DNA from: Salvia splendens
Lineage: Eukaryota; Streptophyta; Magnoliopsida; Lamiales; Lamiaceae
Assembly: GCF_004379255.2 (NCBI RefSeq)
Contig: NC_056051.1
Coordinates: 8,905,968 to 8,969,967 of the forward strand
Direction: 5' to 3'
DNA length: 64,000 bases
The notes beneath the pieces are model-generated. The model was not told the origin of the DNA, made no database searches, and saw only the letters and a list, made by a program, of their open reading frames with translations. Shown piece after piece: positions 1 through 12,950 of the stretch (within the stretch, counting starts at the first letter, position 1; each line of letters begins with the position of its first letter). The translations under genes were made by a program, and so were the position numbers.

Positions 1-1248
1 GTATGATGAACCCTTGAGTGATTATTGGGCAAGATACATGGGTCTTTTGGAATCATGTCCCAACCATCGCATGGCGGACATTGAAGTACATCATACTTTC
101 TACGAAGGTATGAACGCGGTAACCAAGGACCTGGCAAATTCATCGTCAGGAGGAAGCTTCACGCAATTACGGGTCAGCGAAGCAAAGAGAGTCCTAAGGA
201 AGCTACTGAATGCAAAGAAAGAGTATGACCATTCAATGGAAGGATACAACCGAGAGCGGGCTACTGTTGCCTCGTCTACTGATCAGGAAAATAAGCTGGA
301 GCAGAAAATGGATTTGAAAATGGATGAGCTGAAGAAGTCACTTCTGAGTGCGATCGAGAAGAGCACTCCACCACCTCCCCCAGCTGGGAATTACAAGGGT
401 GCAGAGCAGGGAAATCAAGAACCGAACTATGATCAGCCTAATGACTTCGGGAATATGGAGCAAGTTAATGCTGCGGGGTACTTCAATTCTAGTGGGCATT
501 GGATTCAAGGTAGACAACGGGATGCACCATGGAGGGATCATCCAAACTTCCGATGGGGTGACGGAAGCCAAAATCAGAACCAAGGTCAGAACAAGTATAA
601 CGCCCATCCGAACCAAAACCCTAACCGTGGACCAGCAAACCCAGACTACCAGCCCAACTGGTCAGAAAGAAACCAACAATCCCAAAACCAAAACCCACAA
701 AACCAGAACCCGAACCCTGTCTATGTGCCGCCCCACCAGAGAAACTTCCAAAATTTCCAAAATCAGCCGAACCCAGGACCCCAACACCATCAGAACCAAA
801 ATCAATTCCAAGGCCAGCACCAGAATCAATATCCTCAAGATCAGTACACCCCTCCTGCCCAGTATAACCAATACCCGCCTAATCAAGGCCAGCAAAACTC
901 CCAGAACTATCAACACCAAGGGCCGAGTCATTTCCAAAATTCGAACAGGCCAAGGAGATCCGTTGAGGACATGATAGGTGAAATGCTAGCGTCACAATAG
1001 AGCATCAAAGGAGAATTGCAATCCCATAATGAGGTCGTGCAGGGGATGCAAAATGCCCAGAAAGAACATAAGGCGAACATGGATATGATGAATAGGCAGT
1101 TAGCTCAACTGGCCAGTTCGGTGGGTGATTTGAAGGGAAATGCGGGGAAACTCCCATCTACGGTCCAAATGCCCGAAAAGGAAAATGTGAGTAAGGTTAC
1201 GTTGAGGTCAGGAACTACTTATGGCGCGCCTCAACCGAAACGACCTAG
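1..1248 (+). pseudogene. Athila-like Ty3/gypsy gag fragment
   Basis: Retrotransposon capsid protein, open from the window edge. The N-terminal part (about the first 75 residues, including the motif ESCPNH and a GGSF segment) resembles the Retrotrans_gag domain of Athila-type elements. It is followed by a lysine/glutamate-rich helix, a PPPPP linker and a long N/Q/P-rich low-complexity tract (residues ~125-310). An in-frame TAG at 998-1000 interrupts the frame. The same frame then continues through a coiled-coil-like stretch and the VTLRSG motif, which also occurs in the second Athila copy near 43140. The frame is cut at about 1249 where copia A begins, so protease and pol are absent here. No CCHC knuckle is visible. 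Family assignment is inferred from motif resemblance. Confidence 0.8.
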
Positions 1249-2533
1249 TAGAATTACCGCTCTGATTCTCCAAAGAATCATCGATTGCTTGCTCCTTCTC
1301 CATGTGATGTTCTTCGTACTCAACCACGAATCGTCTAATCTGTATCCCTAACTCAGAATCTGACCTTTGGGTGGGCAAAGCTTATCAGAATCGAAAAGGG
1401 CTTGATTAAAAAGAAGACAGAATATCAGTTTTCTTAAAAACCGATTTTTCGTCCACTCCCGCAGGGGAGCACGAAAATTAACACTTAATTCATTTATAAT
1501 CTCCTTTCTAATCTCCTTTTATATTGAGTTATAATGGGCCAGATTAGGGATCCATGGAGGTCGGACTTGGGCCAAACCGGTTGGACTTTTACTAATTAAA
1601 TTGAGCTCCAATTTAATACAAGTCCAACAGAATATTATTATCAGCCACTACAGTAAAATAATATTGACTGCCCGTCCAATCCCAAATTACGAGTAATCCG
1701 GGCTTTACCTCTTTAATTTATTATTTCTCGTGTTTAAGATATAAATATCCATTAATTAATTTAAGCCTGCTATTTGACTTTAATTAATTAATATCTTTTT
1801 CCAAGAGTTGTCTAGTTCAAAATCTTTATTTATTATTGTGGAATAAATTCCAACCGGTCGGGTTTCTGAATAATAAAACCTTTTTCGAACACCTCTTGAG
1901 GATATTATCAAACTGGACTCACCCAGCACACGATTCATTGCAATAACAATACTAGCACCTCTAGACATTAATTACCACTACCCAATATATCAGGATTCTT
2001 GGATTGCGAAAAATCCACACCATTTGATAAATCAAAGTAGTGCATAATCAATATCGTATGTTCAATGTTATATCAACAATGATTAAGAAATAACAATCAC
2101 CGAGACCTCATCTTTCAGTAAATAGCAAGAAAGACTTATCTCAACTGTTAGATCCTTCAGTGCTATACCACACCAGTGTCGTTTATTTCCTAAGGTAAGG
2201 AAACATGCGGACTGACACTGCAACCTTTCACGATAGGTAGCCAAAGTCTATCTAGGTTGTGAAATTCTATTTCTCTTCTACAAAGGACCGACTGCGTCAC
2301 CTTCTGTGAACGTCGTTCACGACCAGTCTACTATGTTGAAGAATTAGACTTGTTTGCTTCTTATACATTTAAATGTTTGAGAAACATCTTATAAATGCTT
2401 AAGCAAACACCAATACGATAAAATTACTTCTTCTCGCCTTGGGTTAAAAGTGGATTGTAGAGTTTATTGTATACAAGCAATTATATCCGTGCAACATGCT
2501 CGAAATATGCTTTTTAGTATACCAATCCTAACA
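1249..2533 (-). repeat. Copia A 3' LTR, outer end truncated
   Basis: Matches 8847-10131 of the right LTR closely; I counted about eleven substitutions in the first ~500 aligned bases. Reading on the minus strand it starts TGTTAGGATTGG at 2533 and is lost at 1249, about 181 bp before the expected CA end. The break abuts the Athila gag frame. Confidence 0.88.
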
Positions 2534-2550
2534 ATCTTCCACTTATACTC
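2534..2550 (-). promoter_or_regulatory. Copia A polypurine tract
   Basis: On the minus strand GAGTATAAGTGGAAGAT directly precedes the LTR start TGTTAGG. This is the usual plus-strand primer position. Copia B has the related AAGTGGGAGAT at 19375-19385. Confidence 0.7.
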
Positions 2551-2599
2551 AAAATCATGCTTTCGAGTATACCCACTGCCAAAACTCTCCCACTTATAC

Positions 2600-5260
2600 T
2601 CTAAGCAGGTCTCGGGCCATGATACATCGAACTACCATACTTTTCACCTCATGTGTAAAACATGTTGTCATATAGGCATTTTGTGAACAATTCTGCTAGG
2701 TTGTTCTCTGATGATATCTTGGAAACCATAACGTCTTGCTGCGCACTTAATCCTTAATTAATTTCATACTTCCTCTTTATGTGATTGCTTAGCTTTATCA
2801 GATCGTGTTTCCCTCGAGTTAGACACCTGGCTAAAGTAATCATAATAAAATATAATACTCATAGGCATACTCGGATTCACGGTCAAAGCTATCAGGAAAT
2901 TACTGAGATGAACAACTACCTTAGCAGTTTCTGAAGAAACTACACATGTAATTTTCATGATAGAGTCTGTGATGTAATCACACTCCTTCATGACTCAGTT
3001 TTCAACTCCTAACGTTAACACATAGTCAGAGGATAACTCGATCATCAATCAATTATAAAATCGAGTCGATATAACCTAAAGGACATAACATGGATGTCTG
3101 GTAAACTAGAGCATACCGTTTAGTCTTCTTCAAGTACTATAGTATATTCTTTACCCAATCCAATGTCCTTGGCCATGGTTAAAATAATATCATGCTTCTA
3201 TGCCAACGACAAAGCTAATATCTAACTTAATACACATCATAGCATATATGAGACTTCCAATTATGGAACTTGTCTCATTCTTCTTGATCTCATTCAATGT
3301 CAAAAAAACACTTGACTAGAGACAAAATAATTTCGTCTAGAAAAAGAAAAACCTTTTCTTGGAATTTTCAATGCTAAAGTGTCTAAGTATTGTGTAGATG
3401 TAGGATTCTTTAAGAAAACATACATTCTTTTTCTAGCAATCTAATGACACAGATGCTTAGAATGTAACTAGATTGTCTTAAATCCATCATCCTTAAACTA
3501 GGTAGACGACCAGTTTCCTACGCTAGATAACCCTCTTAGTTGTTTATCAACTTTTATAGATGTCATCATCGTAGAGTACCAAGAATACAAAATATAGTGC
3601 ACTTTCAACTTTCTTGCCATGTATTACATAACCATTAAGATGTTCCATGCAGATGATCTCCTCAAGACTTCTACTTAAAGAAATCTGTCTTGACAATCAT
3701 AGTACATACATCGTAATTTATATAGGCTACAATAGACAATATACAGATCGACTTAGGCAAAAATGGCAGGCGAGAATATAATTCTCTCTGGGTATAACCC
3801 TTTGCCATTATTCTAGCCTTTTGAGATCCATGCTTACACTTGCATGTCGACTAGCTCCCACTGACTGAAATAGTCTATGGGTAGTATCGCAAGTCTTGCA
3901 AACATTCTTGTCTATTTAAGATTGTTATTCAGAATCTATCATCTTATCAAGAATGATTATCTGAATAAGTCATTGCGTCCTTGTAGTTACAGGGATTATG
4001 TTCAAGTTGATATAAGACTGAGTCTTAAGACTCTTTTAGACCCATGAACTTATTATGTTCGCAAAGAACGCTCCCACTACGACACGACTCTTACAATCTT
4101 AGATACAAACGTTGATTTTCTTAGTGCATAAGTTTCTAATGGTATGACTTATTGGTTAAGATGGAAAATAGATATTCTCATTATCTTGAGAATTATCATG
4201 TTTGTTAGGCTTGTAGTTCTCCTCATAATCTTCATCAAAGAATCTAGTATTCGTGTAAACAAACACATATCTTGCCGTGAAGATTATAGAACCTGTACCT
4301 TTTCTATCATTTGGGACAACCTTAAAACATACCTCAGTACACAACTCCAATTACTTGGATACCTTTTCCAAAACATGTGTTGGAATAAATACTCCACACC
4401 TTGTGATGTGCTGGACTAAACTTACCTCTAGTCCACAACTCGTGTGTTGTAGAAGGTACTGATGTTATGGTAGTTTCTTTAAGGTATAACTCGTTGTTTT
4501 CAACGTATATCCCATCAATTATAAGGTGTTATTGAGTAAAACTGTTCACTTATCAAACTTGTCTTCGAGAGACTTCGATATCTTCTTATATAACTATCCC
4601 ATTCTTTAGAAGAATGCTTGGAGTAGTCAACTAGGATTTAACTCCCACTACTGATCTTAACTCATTGCTCGTCTCCTATGGTATAAACCATTAAGACTTG
4701 CTAGTCTTTCTATGTCGCACCTCTATAAGTATTCTGAATCCCTTGAACCACCAAAAGATTCTAACTTATTGTGCATCAACCAGACTTACCTGACTTTCAA
4801 GCTATTTAACAAGTAAGCTGTTAAAATCTCGATAGTCATTTGAGTTAGACAAAATCAGTTTGAACAATTACTAAGTACTTTCTTAGCCTTATGATTAAGT
4901 AGCATAAATACTTTATCATTCATTGTTTAAGAAGTTGAACTGTTGTGTTAAACTCAATCCTTTTGCAATTATATTGTTTAGATACTATGATGTATAATTT
5001 GTTTTTCTATGGTACTATGATAGATATTCGACCCACATTTCTCAATAATGCACGCATTATCAAATGACATCGAACATCATTTAATCATTAACAAGTTTAG
5101 AAACTGAAACTGATTCCAAACTAAACTGTACCTATAAAACAAAGTCTTATACATCAAAACAAAACAATAAAGTGAGCATAAAAAATAGCTCCCACTGCAA
5201 CAACTGCCCAACTGGACGTAGATCTCACCTTTAGAAGTTGCATTGTTATCTAAGCCATTG
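2600..5260 (-). pseudogene. Copia A pol remnant (RNase H, RT, integrase)
   Basis: No open frame longer than about 90 codons remains, but short stretches align with copia B. Examples are the RNase H segment near 2764-2991 (counterpart of B at ~19750-19850), RT text near 3700-3870 (B 20650-20830) and integrase text near 4390-4460 (B 21360-21420). Stops and indels are scattered throughout. This contrasts with the well-preserved LTRs. No function can remain. Confidence 0.7.
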
Positions 5261-5263
5261 TCC

Positions 5264-5808
5264 TTCTATATAAGAGGTCAATCCGACTTACAATGCATCT
5301 TCTCTTTGCCTTTTCACCAAATTTTTCTTGCCTTTCTTGCTTTCAGCAGACACTGATGACAATTCAGCTCTTCCCTCTTTCCATTGCTAGTCTTCTGTTC
5401 GATTGAACTAAGACATAGGAAAGATATAAGCTTAATGAATTCGTCAAGTATCATGTTATCTTCCTCCAATAGTAATAAAGTGAATATAATGCCAAAGGTT
5501 TCCAACTTTTCAGTAACAACCTTCATATAATCACTTCCTATTACATTTGGCGATGAACTGAGTGTAGAAACTATTTGAGTAACTGAATCAGAAGATTCAT
5601 TAAAACTTTCTATCTCTTTTGGATGTTCCAATAGAATCTGGACAACGTCCTCATTGAATATTCCTTTATCATCGGTATAAACCAAGACTTGTCTCACTAC
5701 TAAAAAGAAAGTAGTTTGACCTTCTTCCTCAAAGAACTTATCGAGTACATGCATAAAATGCATTCTCAAACTTTCTTTGTAGAATTTTGTCGAGGAAATG
5801 GAGGACAT
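5264..5808 (-). pseudogene. Copia A gag-like remnant
   Basis: An open frame of 164 codons (5314-5808) sits where gag should be. The plus-strand text around 5180-5230 (CTCCCACTGCAAC, then an AACTGGACG-like piece) and around 5380 matches the protease and knuckle region of copia B (22325-22375 and 22660-22680). The predicted protein itself shows no CCHC knuckle and no clear gag signature, so it is a degenerate frame rather than a usable protein. The 5809-6255 stretch upstream holds no recognisable coding sequence. Confidence 0.45.
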
Positions 5809-6255
5809 GAATTAGTGAGTACAAACTTTAAGTTTTCAGCAATGAGAATCTTATCCATTTAATATTTCCAGTCTACATAATTTTGGCCTTCGAGTTTGAT
5901 TTCTTTAAGGTTCGCAGACATTATTAAGAATTTGGCTGAGAAGAAATAAAACTATTTATCACACACTATGCTTAATACATAATCACAAACAACCACAAAA
6001 TAATTTATGTATCTCGCAACCGTGAAAACCAAAATAAGTACGCCACTAGGGAGGTCATACAAATTCGGATTCCAACAATTTCCTGGTCACAATACCGACG
6101 GATAGTCCAGAGACCACTAAGGTGGCATGGCCGCCAAATATTGCCTAAGCATTTACCATAAATATTTGCATCTAGGAATTTCGTTTCTGTATTGATACTC
6201 CTTCTAGGGAAGGTCGTACGCCACTAATAAAATTTCATAGCTATCTTATAAATAT

Positions 6256-6435
6256 GCTTAAACATACGAACTTGCAATTTCGTAGGATTATGGCTCCCAC
6301 TAGGGTGGGTCGCGATAATATTAGAAACATGCTTCGAATTTAAACAATTTACCATTAAGAAGTCTAATCTTATGAACTTGCTATTTCGTAGGATTGTTGT
6401 TCCCACTAAGATGGGTCGCGATAATATTAGAAACT
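6256..6435. repeat. Two ~85-bp direct repeats in copia A leader
   Basis: Two successive units share the cores CGTAGGATT and GGGTCGCGATAATATTAG, at about 6280-6330 and 6370-6432. They lie between the gag remnant and the AT-rich leader of copia A. Confidence 0.7.
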
Positions 6436-6599
6436 GCTTCATATATAGACCAATTTATGGAGACCATATACAACGCACTGTTGTAATTATCGCTTAGTCA
6501 TTTTAAACATGGTTTTTGCATAATTATCACATAAGTAGATAAGGCAGATAACCCACTTAAAATAGATCAACACCAAATAAACAGATAAATCCATTTAAT

Positions 6600-7960
6600 T
6601 CATGGTGATTAATCATTGGATAATTATTTAAATTATTTAATAAATCTAGGAAGATTTAATTAAATAATTAATTGTTTATCTTATCCAAAATAGGAATCTC
6701 GGATTTTATAAAATTTATCTGGATAATGACTATCCAAATTAATTTAGGATTTATCTAATAGAGTGGAATCTATCTAAATCCTCTTAGGATTATTCTAGAT
6801 TTTACAGGGATAAAATCAAATCCTAAAATTCAAGATAAGACTGACCTTGGATTATCATTATCTAAATCATATTAGGATATTTTTAAGATAGAAACAAATC
6901 TATCCAAATCCATAAGTTAAAGATAAAATCCAATCACTCCAAGATTTAAGACAATTTTAGATTATTTAGAATAAGAAACTAGAATATATCATATCTATTA
7001 GGATTTATTCTAGATAAAATTAACTTTATCAAAATCCAATTAGATAAGGATTATCTTGTATTATCTTTATCCAAATTTATCTAGGATATTTTCTAAATAG
7101 AAATAAATCTATTTATATCCATAAAATTAGGATAAACTAGAATTAATATTAATTAATTCTACTAGGATTTAACTAGATAGAACTAAATCTATCTTAAATC
7201 CAATAGATAATTACAATACTGGATTAACAATTATCTAAATCTTCTAAGATATATTCTAGATAGATATAAATCTATCAATATCTATAAGATAGAGATACAT
7301 TTAATTATCTAAATCTACTAGGATATTTTCTAAATATAATTAATTCTATAAATATCCACAAGATAAAGATAAACATGGATTTTAATTATCCAAATCTACT
7401 AAGATATATTCTAGATAGATATAGATCTATCAATATCTACAAGATATGGATACATTTAATTAATATTTATCTTAGTCAATCAAGGATTCAACAAGATATA
7501 ATAAAATCTATCTAAATCCATATGACAGAAATAAATTTAATTATTCATCCAAATTTATCTAGGATTTCTGTAGATATAATTAAATATATCTAAATCCATA
7601 AAATAAGGATAAAATCCAAATTTAATTAATTATTTATCTAGTCTATCTAGGATTCATTTCCATAAAATTAATTTATATAAATCCATAAGACAAAAGAAAA
7701 TAAATTAATTGTTATTATCCAAGTTTACTAGGATTTATCACGATATCTATTCAAATCCATAAAATAAGGATAAATTTCAACTAATCCAAAATTTAATTAA
7801 AAAATTAAATTTTAGATAATCCAATTTAATAGATATATTCAAAACTTATTCCAAATTATATATTGAAATTAAATCTTAAATTAGTTCCAAGGGTTAGGAT
7901 ACCTAACTAATTTAGAATTTTTCTCCAAATTAGTTCATAGGATTTAGGAAACCCTAACTA
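6600..7960. repeat. AT-rich degenerate tandem repeat in copia A leader
   Basis: About 1.35 kb built from variants of TATCTAAATC, CTAGGAT, TTCTAGATAGA and AAATCCATAAGATA, recurring roughly every 70-80 bp with heavy divergence. It contains no open frame of note. It accounts for most of the extra length of copia A compared with copia B. Confidence 0.7.
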
Positions 7961-7967
7961 AATTTGG

Positions 7968-8648
7968 AAATTGGTGCAGCCACATGAGCCCGGGAAATGC
8001 CGCTGCTGGGCTCCCACTCGAACAGTCACTGCTGTAGTGCTCGACTTCGCTGATCGGAACGTTGCTACTGTATCAACCTGTTCAGCTCCCCATCTGTTCA
8101 GCAGTCAAAACCGTCTCTACGAACATCGCGGTGCAATTCTCCACTTCGCGAATTATTCCATATTCACGCGAAATAATTGCAAACAACAAACAAAATTTCG
8201 CGGTGGATTCATGCGGTGATACATAACTGAATTCATCAATTAATGTGTATGGATCTAATCATTACGTCTATGTAATGATCCCAATACATGATTGAAAACC
8301 CATCAAATAAGTTATAAGGGCGATCTCATTATTACGCACCGCTATATGCAATTAACAGACGGCTATTCACGAATATCAATTCACAATTTGAAAATTATGG
8401 CAACAACATAAAATAATTCAAATCCATGTAATCATTACACGTACATAATGATTACAAATTGAATATTAAGTATACTCATTATAAAATTATAATGAATTAT
8501 ACAAACCAATTCACGAGATTGAATTGGTCAAGCGTAGTCGTCGCTAAAACGTGAATATCATGATCTTAAAGTTCGAACTTTGTTTACACGTTAAAAAACA
8601 CATCAACAACGAACATGCGAGTAATATGCGATCAAGCAATTCACAAAA
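7968..8648 (-). other. Copia A leader between PBS and AT-rich repeat
   Basis: Non-coding leader. Bases ~7970-8215 are noticeably richer in GC and CpG than the surroundings and share the GGCTCCCACTC motif with the GC-rich leader of copia B (~23879). The rest (8216-8648) is AT-rich and featureless. Confidence 0.5.
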
Positions 8649-8663
8649 ATTGGCTCTGATACC
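8649..8663 (-). promoter_or_regulatory. Copia A primer-binding site
   Basis: The minus strand reads TGGTATCAGAGCCAA, complementary to the 3' end of initiator tRNA-Met. It lies two bases inside the LTR end CCCCAGCA. It primes minus-strand cDNA synthesis and fixes the element's orientation. Confidence 0.9.
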
Positions 8664-8665
8664 AA

Positions 8666-10131
8666 TTGCTGGGGTTTGGTGCCCCTTGCACAGGGGAAGT
8701 TATGCATACACAAATAAACCAGATCTATAGATCTATTTGACCGATTATGGGATCAATTAACTACATGTTAAACACAGAATTGCATCCAAGAACGCACATT
8801 ATTCATATAAAAGGAATTAAAACCTATAACATGAATTCCTATACTTTAGAATTACCGCTCTGATTCTCCAAAGAATCATCGATTGCTTGCGCCTTCTCCA
8901 TGTGATGTTCTTCGTACTCAACCACGAATCTTCTAATTTGTATCCCGAACTCAGAATCTGACCTTTGGGTGGGCAAAGCTTATCAGAATCGAAAAGGGCT
9001 TGATTAAAAAGAAGACAGAGTATCAGTTTTCTTAAAAACCGATTTTTCGTCCACTCCCGCAGGGGAGCACGAAAATTAACACTTAATTCATTTATAATCT
9101 CCTTTATAATCTCCTTTTATATTGAGTTATAATGGGCCAGATTAGGGATCCATGGAGGTTGGACTTGGGCCAAACCGGTTGGACTTTTACTAAATAAATT
9201 GAGCCCCAATTTAATACAAGTCCAACAGAATATTATTATCAGCCACTACAGTAAAATAATATTGACTGCCCGTCCAATCCCAAATTACGAGTAATCCAGG
9301 CTTTACCTCTTTAATTTATTATTTCTCGTGTTTATGATATAAATATCCATTAATTAATTTAAGCCTGCTATTTGACTTTAATTAATTAATATCTTTTTTC
9401 AAGAGTTGTCTAGTTCAAAATCTTTATTTATTATTGTGGAATAAATTCCAACCGGTCGGGTTTCTGAATAATAAAACCTTTTTCGAACACCTCTTGAGGA
9501 TATTATCAAACTGGACTCACCCAGCACACGATTCATTACAATAACAATACTAGCACCTCTAGACATTAAATACCACTACCCAATATATCAGGATTCTTGG
9601 ATTGCGAAAAATCCGCACCATTTGATAAATCAAAGTAGTGCATAATCAATATCGTATGCTTAATGTTATATCAACAATGATTAAGAAATAACAATCACCG
9701 AGACCTCGTCTTTCAGTAAATAGCAAGAAAGACTTATCTCAACTGTTAGATCCTTCAGTGCTATACCACACCAGTGTCGTTTATTTCCTAAGGTAAGTAA
9801 ACATGCGGACTGACACTGCAACCTTTAACGATAGGTAGCCAAAGTCTATCTAGGTTGTGAAATTCTATTTCTCTTCTACAAAGGACCGACTGCGTCACCT
9901 TCTATGAACGTCATTCACGATCAGTCTACTATGTTGAAGAATTAGACTTGTTTGCTTCTTATACATTTAAATGTTTGAGAAACATCTTATAAATGCTTAA
10001 GCAAACACCAATGCGATAAAATTACTTCTTCTCGCCTTGGGTTAAAAGTGGATTGTAGAGTTTATTGTATACAAGCAATTCTATCCGTGCAACATGCTCG
10101 AAATATGCTTTTCAGTATACCAATCCTAACA
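8666..10131 (-). repeat. Copia A 5' LTR, complete
   Basis: 1466 bp, bounded on the minus strand by TGTTAGGATTGG and ending AACCCCAGCA, the canonical TG...CA termini. It abuts the PBS on one side and the broken gypsy D RNase H frame on the other. Confidence 0.9.
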
Positions 10132-11500
10132 CTCCAACCAACGTCGCTGTCGCATGTTCAGCTCCTTCTGCACGAAGAAGTACTTGAGACTCTTGTGATC
10201 CGTATAGATCTCGCATCTCACTCCATAGAGATGGTGTCTCCAAATTTTCAGTGCATGCACCACTGCTGCTAACTCCAAATCATGAGTCGAAAAATTCAAT
10301 TCATTCGGTCTCAACTGTCGGGAAGCGTATGCTATCACTTTTCCATCTTGCATTAACACACATCCTAGTCCTACTTTCGACGCATTTGTATAGACGGCGA
10401 AGTCCTTGTCGGCTTCGGGTACCGCTAGGACTGGTGCTGTAGTCAATTTCTCTTTCAACAGTTAGAAACTCGCCTCACACTCCGGCGTCTAAACCACTTT
10501 GATTCCTTTCTTGAACAGTTGTGTCATGGGTCTCGCGATTTTAGAGAATCCTTGAATAAAACGTCGATAGTATCCCACCAATCCCAAGAAACTGCGGATT
10601 TCACTAGGCGTTTTCGGCGATTTCCAATTCTGCACTGCCTCGACCTTTGCTGGGTCTACTTGGATTCCATTTGCCGTGAGTGCGAGGACTAAGAAAGTTC
10701 ACTCGAGGCAATCAAAACTCGCACTTACTAAACTTGGCATAAAGCTTATCCTTTCGCAACGTTTCTAACACTGTTTGTAGATGCCATCCATGTTCCTCCT
10801 CATTCTTCGAGTACACTAAAACAACGTCGATGAAGACTAACATTAACTTGTCGAGATACTCATGGAAAACCCGGTTCATCAAGTCTATGAAGACAGCCGG
10901 GGCGTTGGTCAGCCCAAATGGCATCACGACGAATTCATAATGGCCATAACGAGTGCGAAAAGCAATCTTAGGCACATCCTCTCGTCGGACCTTTAGTTGA
11001 TGATATCCCGACCTCAAGTCCATTTTTGAAAATACGCCCGCTCCTCGAAGTTGGTCAAACAAATCATCATTCCTCGGCAGTGAATACTTGTTCTTCAACG
11101 TCATCTTGTTGAGCTCACGATAGTCGATGTACATCCTCATCGTTCCATCCTTCTTCTTAACGAACAACACTGATGCTCCCCACGGTGACACACTGGGTCG
11201 AATAAAACCCAAGTCTAACAGTTCTTGCAACTGTATCTTCAACTCGGCCAATTCCTTAGGGGCCATTCGGTATGGCTCCTTCGATACTGGCGCAGACCCT
11301 GGTTCTAAAACAATAGTGAACTCTAATTGTCTGTCGGGTGGCGGTCCAGATAAAGCTTCGGGAAACACATCGGGAAAATCTCATACTACTGCCACGTCTT
11401 CCACTCTCAAATCCTTCTTTTCCTCTCCGTTCAAGTACACAAGATACGTCGGACGCCCTTTTCTTATCATCGTGGTTGCTTGTAAAGCAGAGATTATGGG
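10132..11500 (-). pseudogene. Gypsy D pol fragment: RT and RNase H
   Basis: Reading leftward: a protease-RT linker (~11500-11370), the RT palm and fingers (10712-11368; motifs [25 protein letters not shown]), and RNase H (10132-10458). The RT active site reads FIDVV where FIDD is normal, so one catalytic aspartate is lost. RNase H has YTNAS where YTDAS or YSDAS is normal, a further lost aspartate. A stop follows KFSKCEF near 10712, and an internal TAG lies near 11380. The frame runs straight into the copia A LTR, so integrase is missing. It cannot be functional. Confidence 0.9.
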
Positions 11501-12950
11501 GGTTTCATCGGTTCATGGAAATTCCATACCAGATAGTCAACTCTTTGCTAGAGGCTCGAAAAGAAATTTGCCTCTTCTTGCAATGTTGCATAAAAAACTC
11601 AGAATATGTATCAAGAACGCGAACTTTAATCAAACGGTCTTAACTTGGATATGAACCAATTTTGAAATATAACAATTGGTTATGATTATCCCCACAGAGC
11701 AGGAAAGAACATAAGATAGGTCATGAATATGGGATGAAATCAAATAAATGTCAATTCTCATAGTTGGCTACCAAAAAGATAACTCAGTTGTCCGACCAAA
11801 TTTGAAAAGTCCACACATCAATGGATAATGACTTAAAGGGTTGAGGGGAAAGAAATGATCAGTTGCATGAGGATTGAAAAATGTAGGCATTTGTCACAAG
11901 GCGGTACTTATCATGGTTCAACGAAAATCATAATATGGATTGATAGAATAACATCAATGGGTTCATAAGTTTGTGAAGGCAACCAAAGTCAAAGGGGCTT
12001 TTTGAAAAAAAATCAAGTGGATTAAGTTTGTTAAGGCAAGGTATAAAATGTAGGCCTTAACTTCGTTTTGTAGAAAGGAAGGTTCTATTATGAAAATGAT
12101 ACATATAGTGGAACTGAACCAAAAAGATTTTCACTCTGTAAGAAAGAACTTGACACAGACATGGTTACAAAATGAAAAGCTGAACAAAAGTTCAAGGAAG
12201 AATATCCCATAGAAAAAAAATGTCTGCGAAACGTGATTATATTGAAGGACATAACTGCAAGCAACTTTAGGAATGAAGTTCAATAGCAAAGGCTCACAAA
12301 GTCAAAATATTGTGCGTATAAATAATAAGTCATAGAAGACTACAATCAATCCAAGTGTCTAAAGTTATGAAGGCAACACCACTTTCCAAGAACTGAAAGT
12401 GAGTTAAGACTCAATGGAGGAAAAGAAATAATATGCATCACTTGCAAGGGGTGAACGAAACAAGCTGTCAAGTAGACAAGGGTCCACGGTTATTTGAAAG
12501 GTCCTGAAAAATAACTTCTTAGAATCCAAGTAAGAGTTGTTGATTAAAATAGTTTGTTCTAGCTATTAAAGTCGCACTCCCTCATTCATCTTTCGCAAGC
12601 CAAGACTGGTAACATTGCTCTAAGAACCGTGGATTCCACGCTGGGATTCTTCGTGTCATCGCCACTAATAATGATAGTCGGAATCCACATCTTCATAAAA
12701 TTCTTTGCTTGTCATAATGACTATCCTCGTAAGACATTGTTATCATCCTCTTGCTCCTTAGCAGGGTATGAAGATCATCTCCATCGTGTTGTCACTTACG
12801 CAAGATTACACTATACTAATTTAATCGCGAGTATGATCGCTCGCCGTTGCATGAAAATATCACTTAGCTTCTCGTACGTTTCATTGCTCAGAGAAGCAAT
12901 TGTTAAGTTTTCAACTTAGAACTACGATTCACGCGGTCAACTAGGCTTAT
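11501..12950. other. Unassigned stretch inside element D
   Basis: About 1.45 kb where gag and protease of element D should be. I see no CCHC knuckle, no gag motif and no convincing frame on either strand; a 96-codon plus-strand frame at 12629-12919 has no recognisable features. It may be foreign sequence or heavily decayed gag. Confidence 0.4.

Larger units (their letters stand above)
1249..10131 (-). mobile_element. Ty1/copia LTR retrotransposon A (decayed interior)
   Basis: Element on the minus strand with two related LTRs (1249-2533 and 8666-10131). A primer-binding site for initiator tRNA-Met lies next to the right LTR, and a purine-rich tract lies next to the left LTR. The order of remnants (RNase H, RT, integrase, gag-like, then a long AT-rich leader) parallels copia B at 17908-25589, but no long pol frame survives. 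The outer ~180 bp of the left LTR are missing and the flanks belong to two different gypsy elements, so no target duplication can be seen. The internal region is about 6.1 kb against 4.8 kb in B; the extra length is mostly AT-rich repeat. Confidence 0.85.

Noticed and set aside
7971..8219. 82-codon frame in the copia A leader
   Set aside because: GC-rich leader sequence without domain; the start codon sits by chance between AT-rich repeat and PBS.
12629..12919. 96-codon plus-strand frame inside element D
   Set aside because: No recognisable motif, no homologous frame in related elements, and flanked by non-coding DNA.
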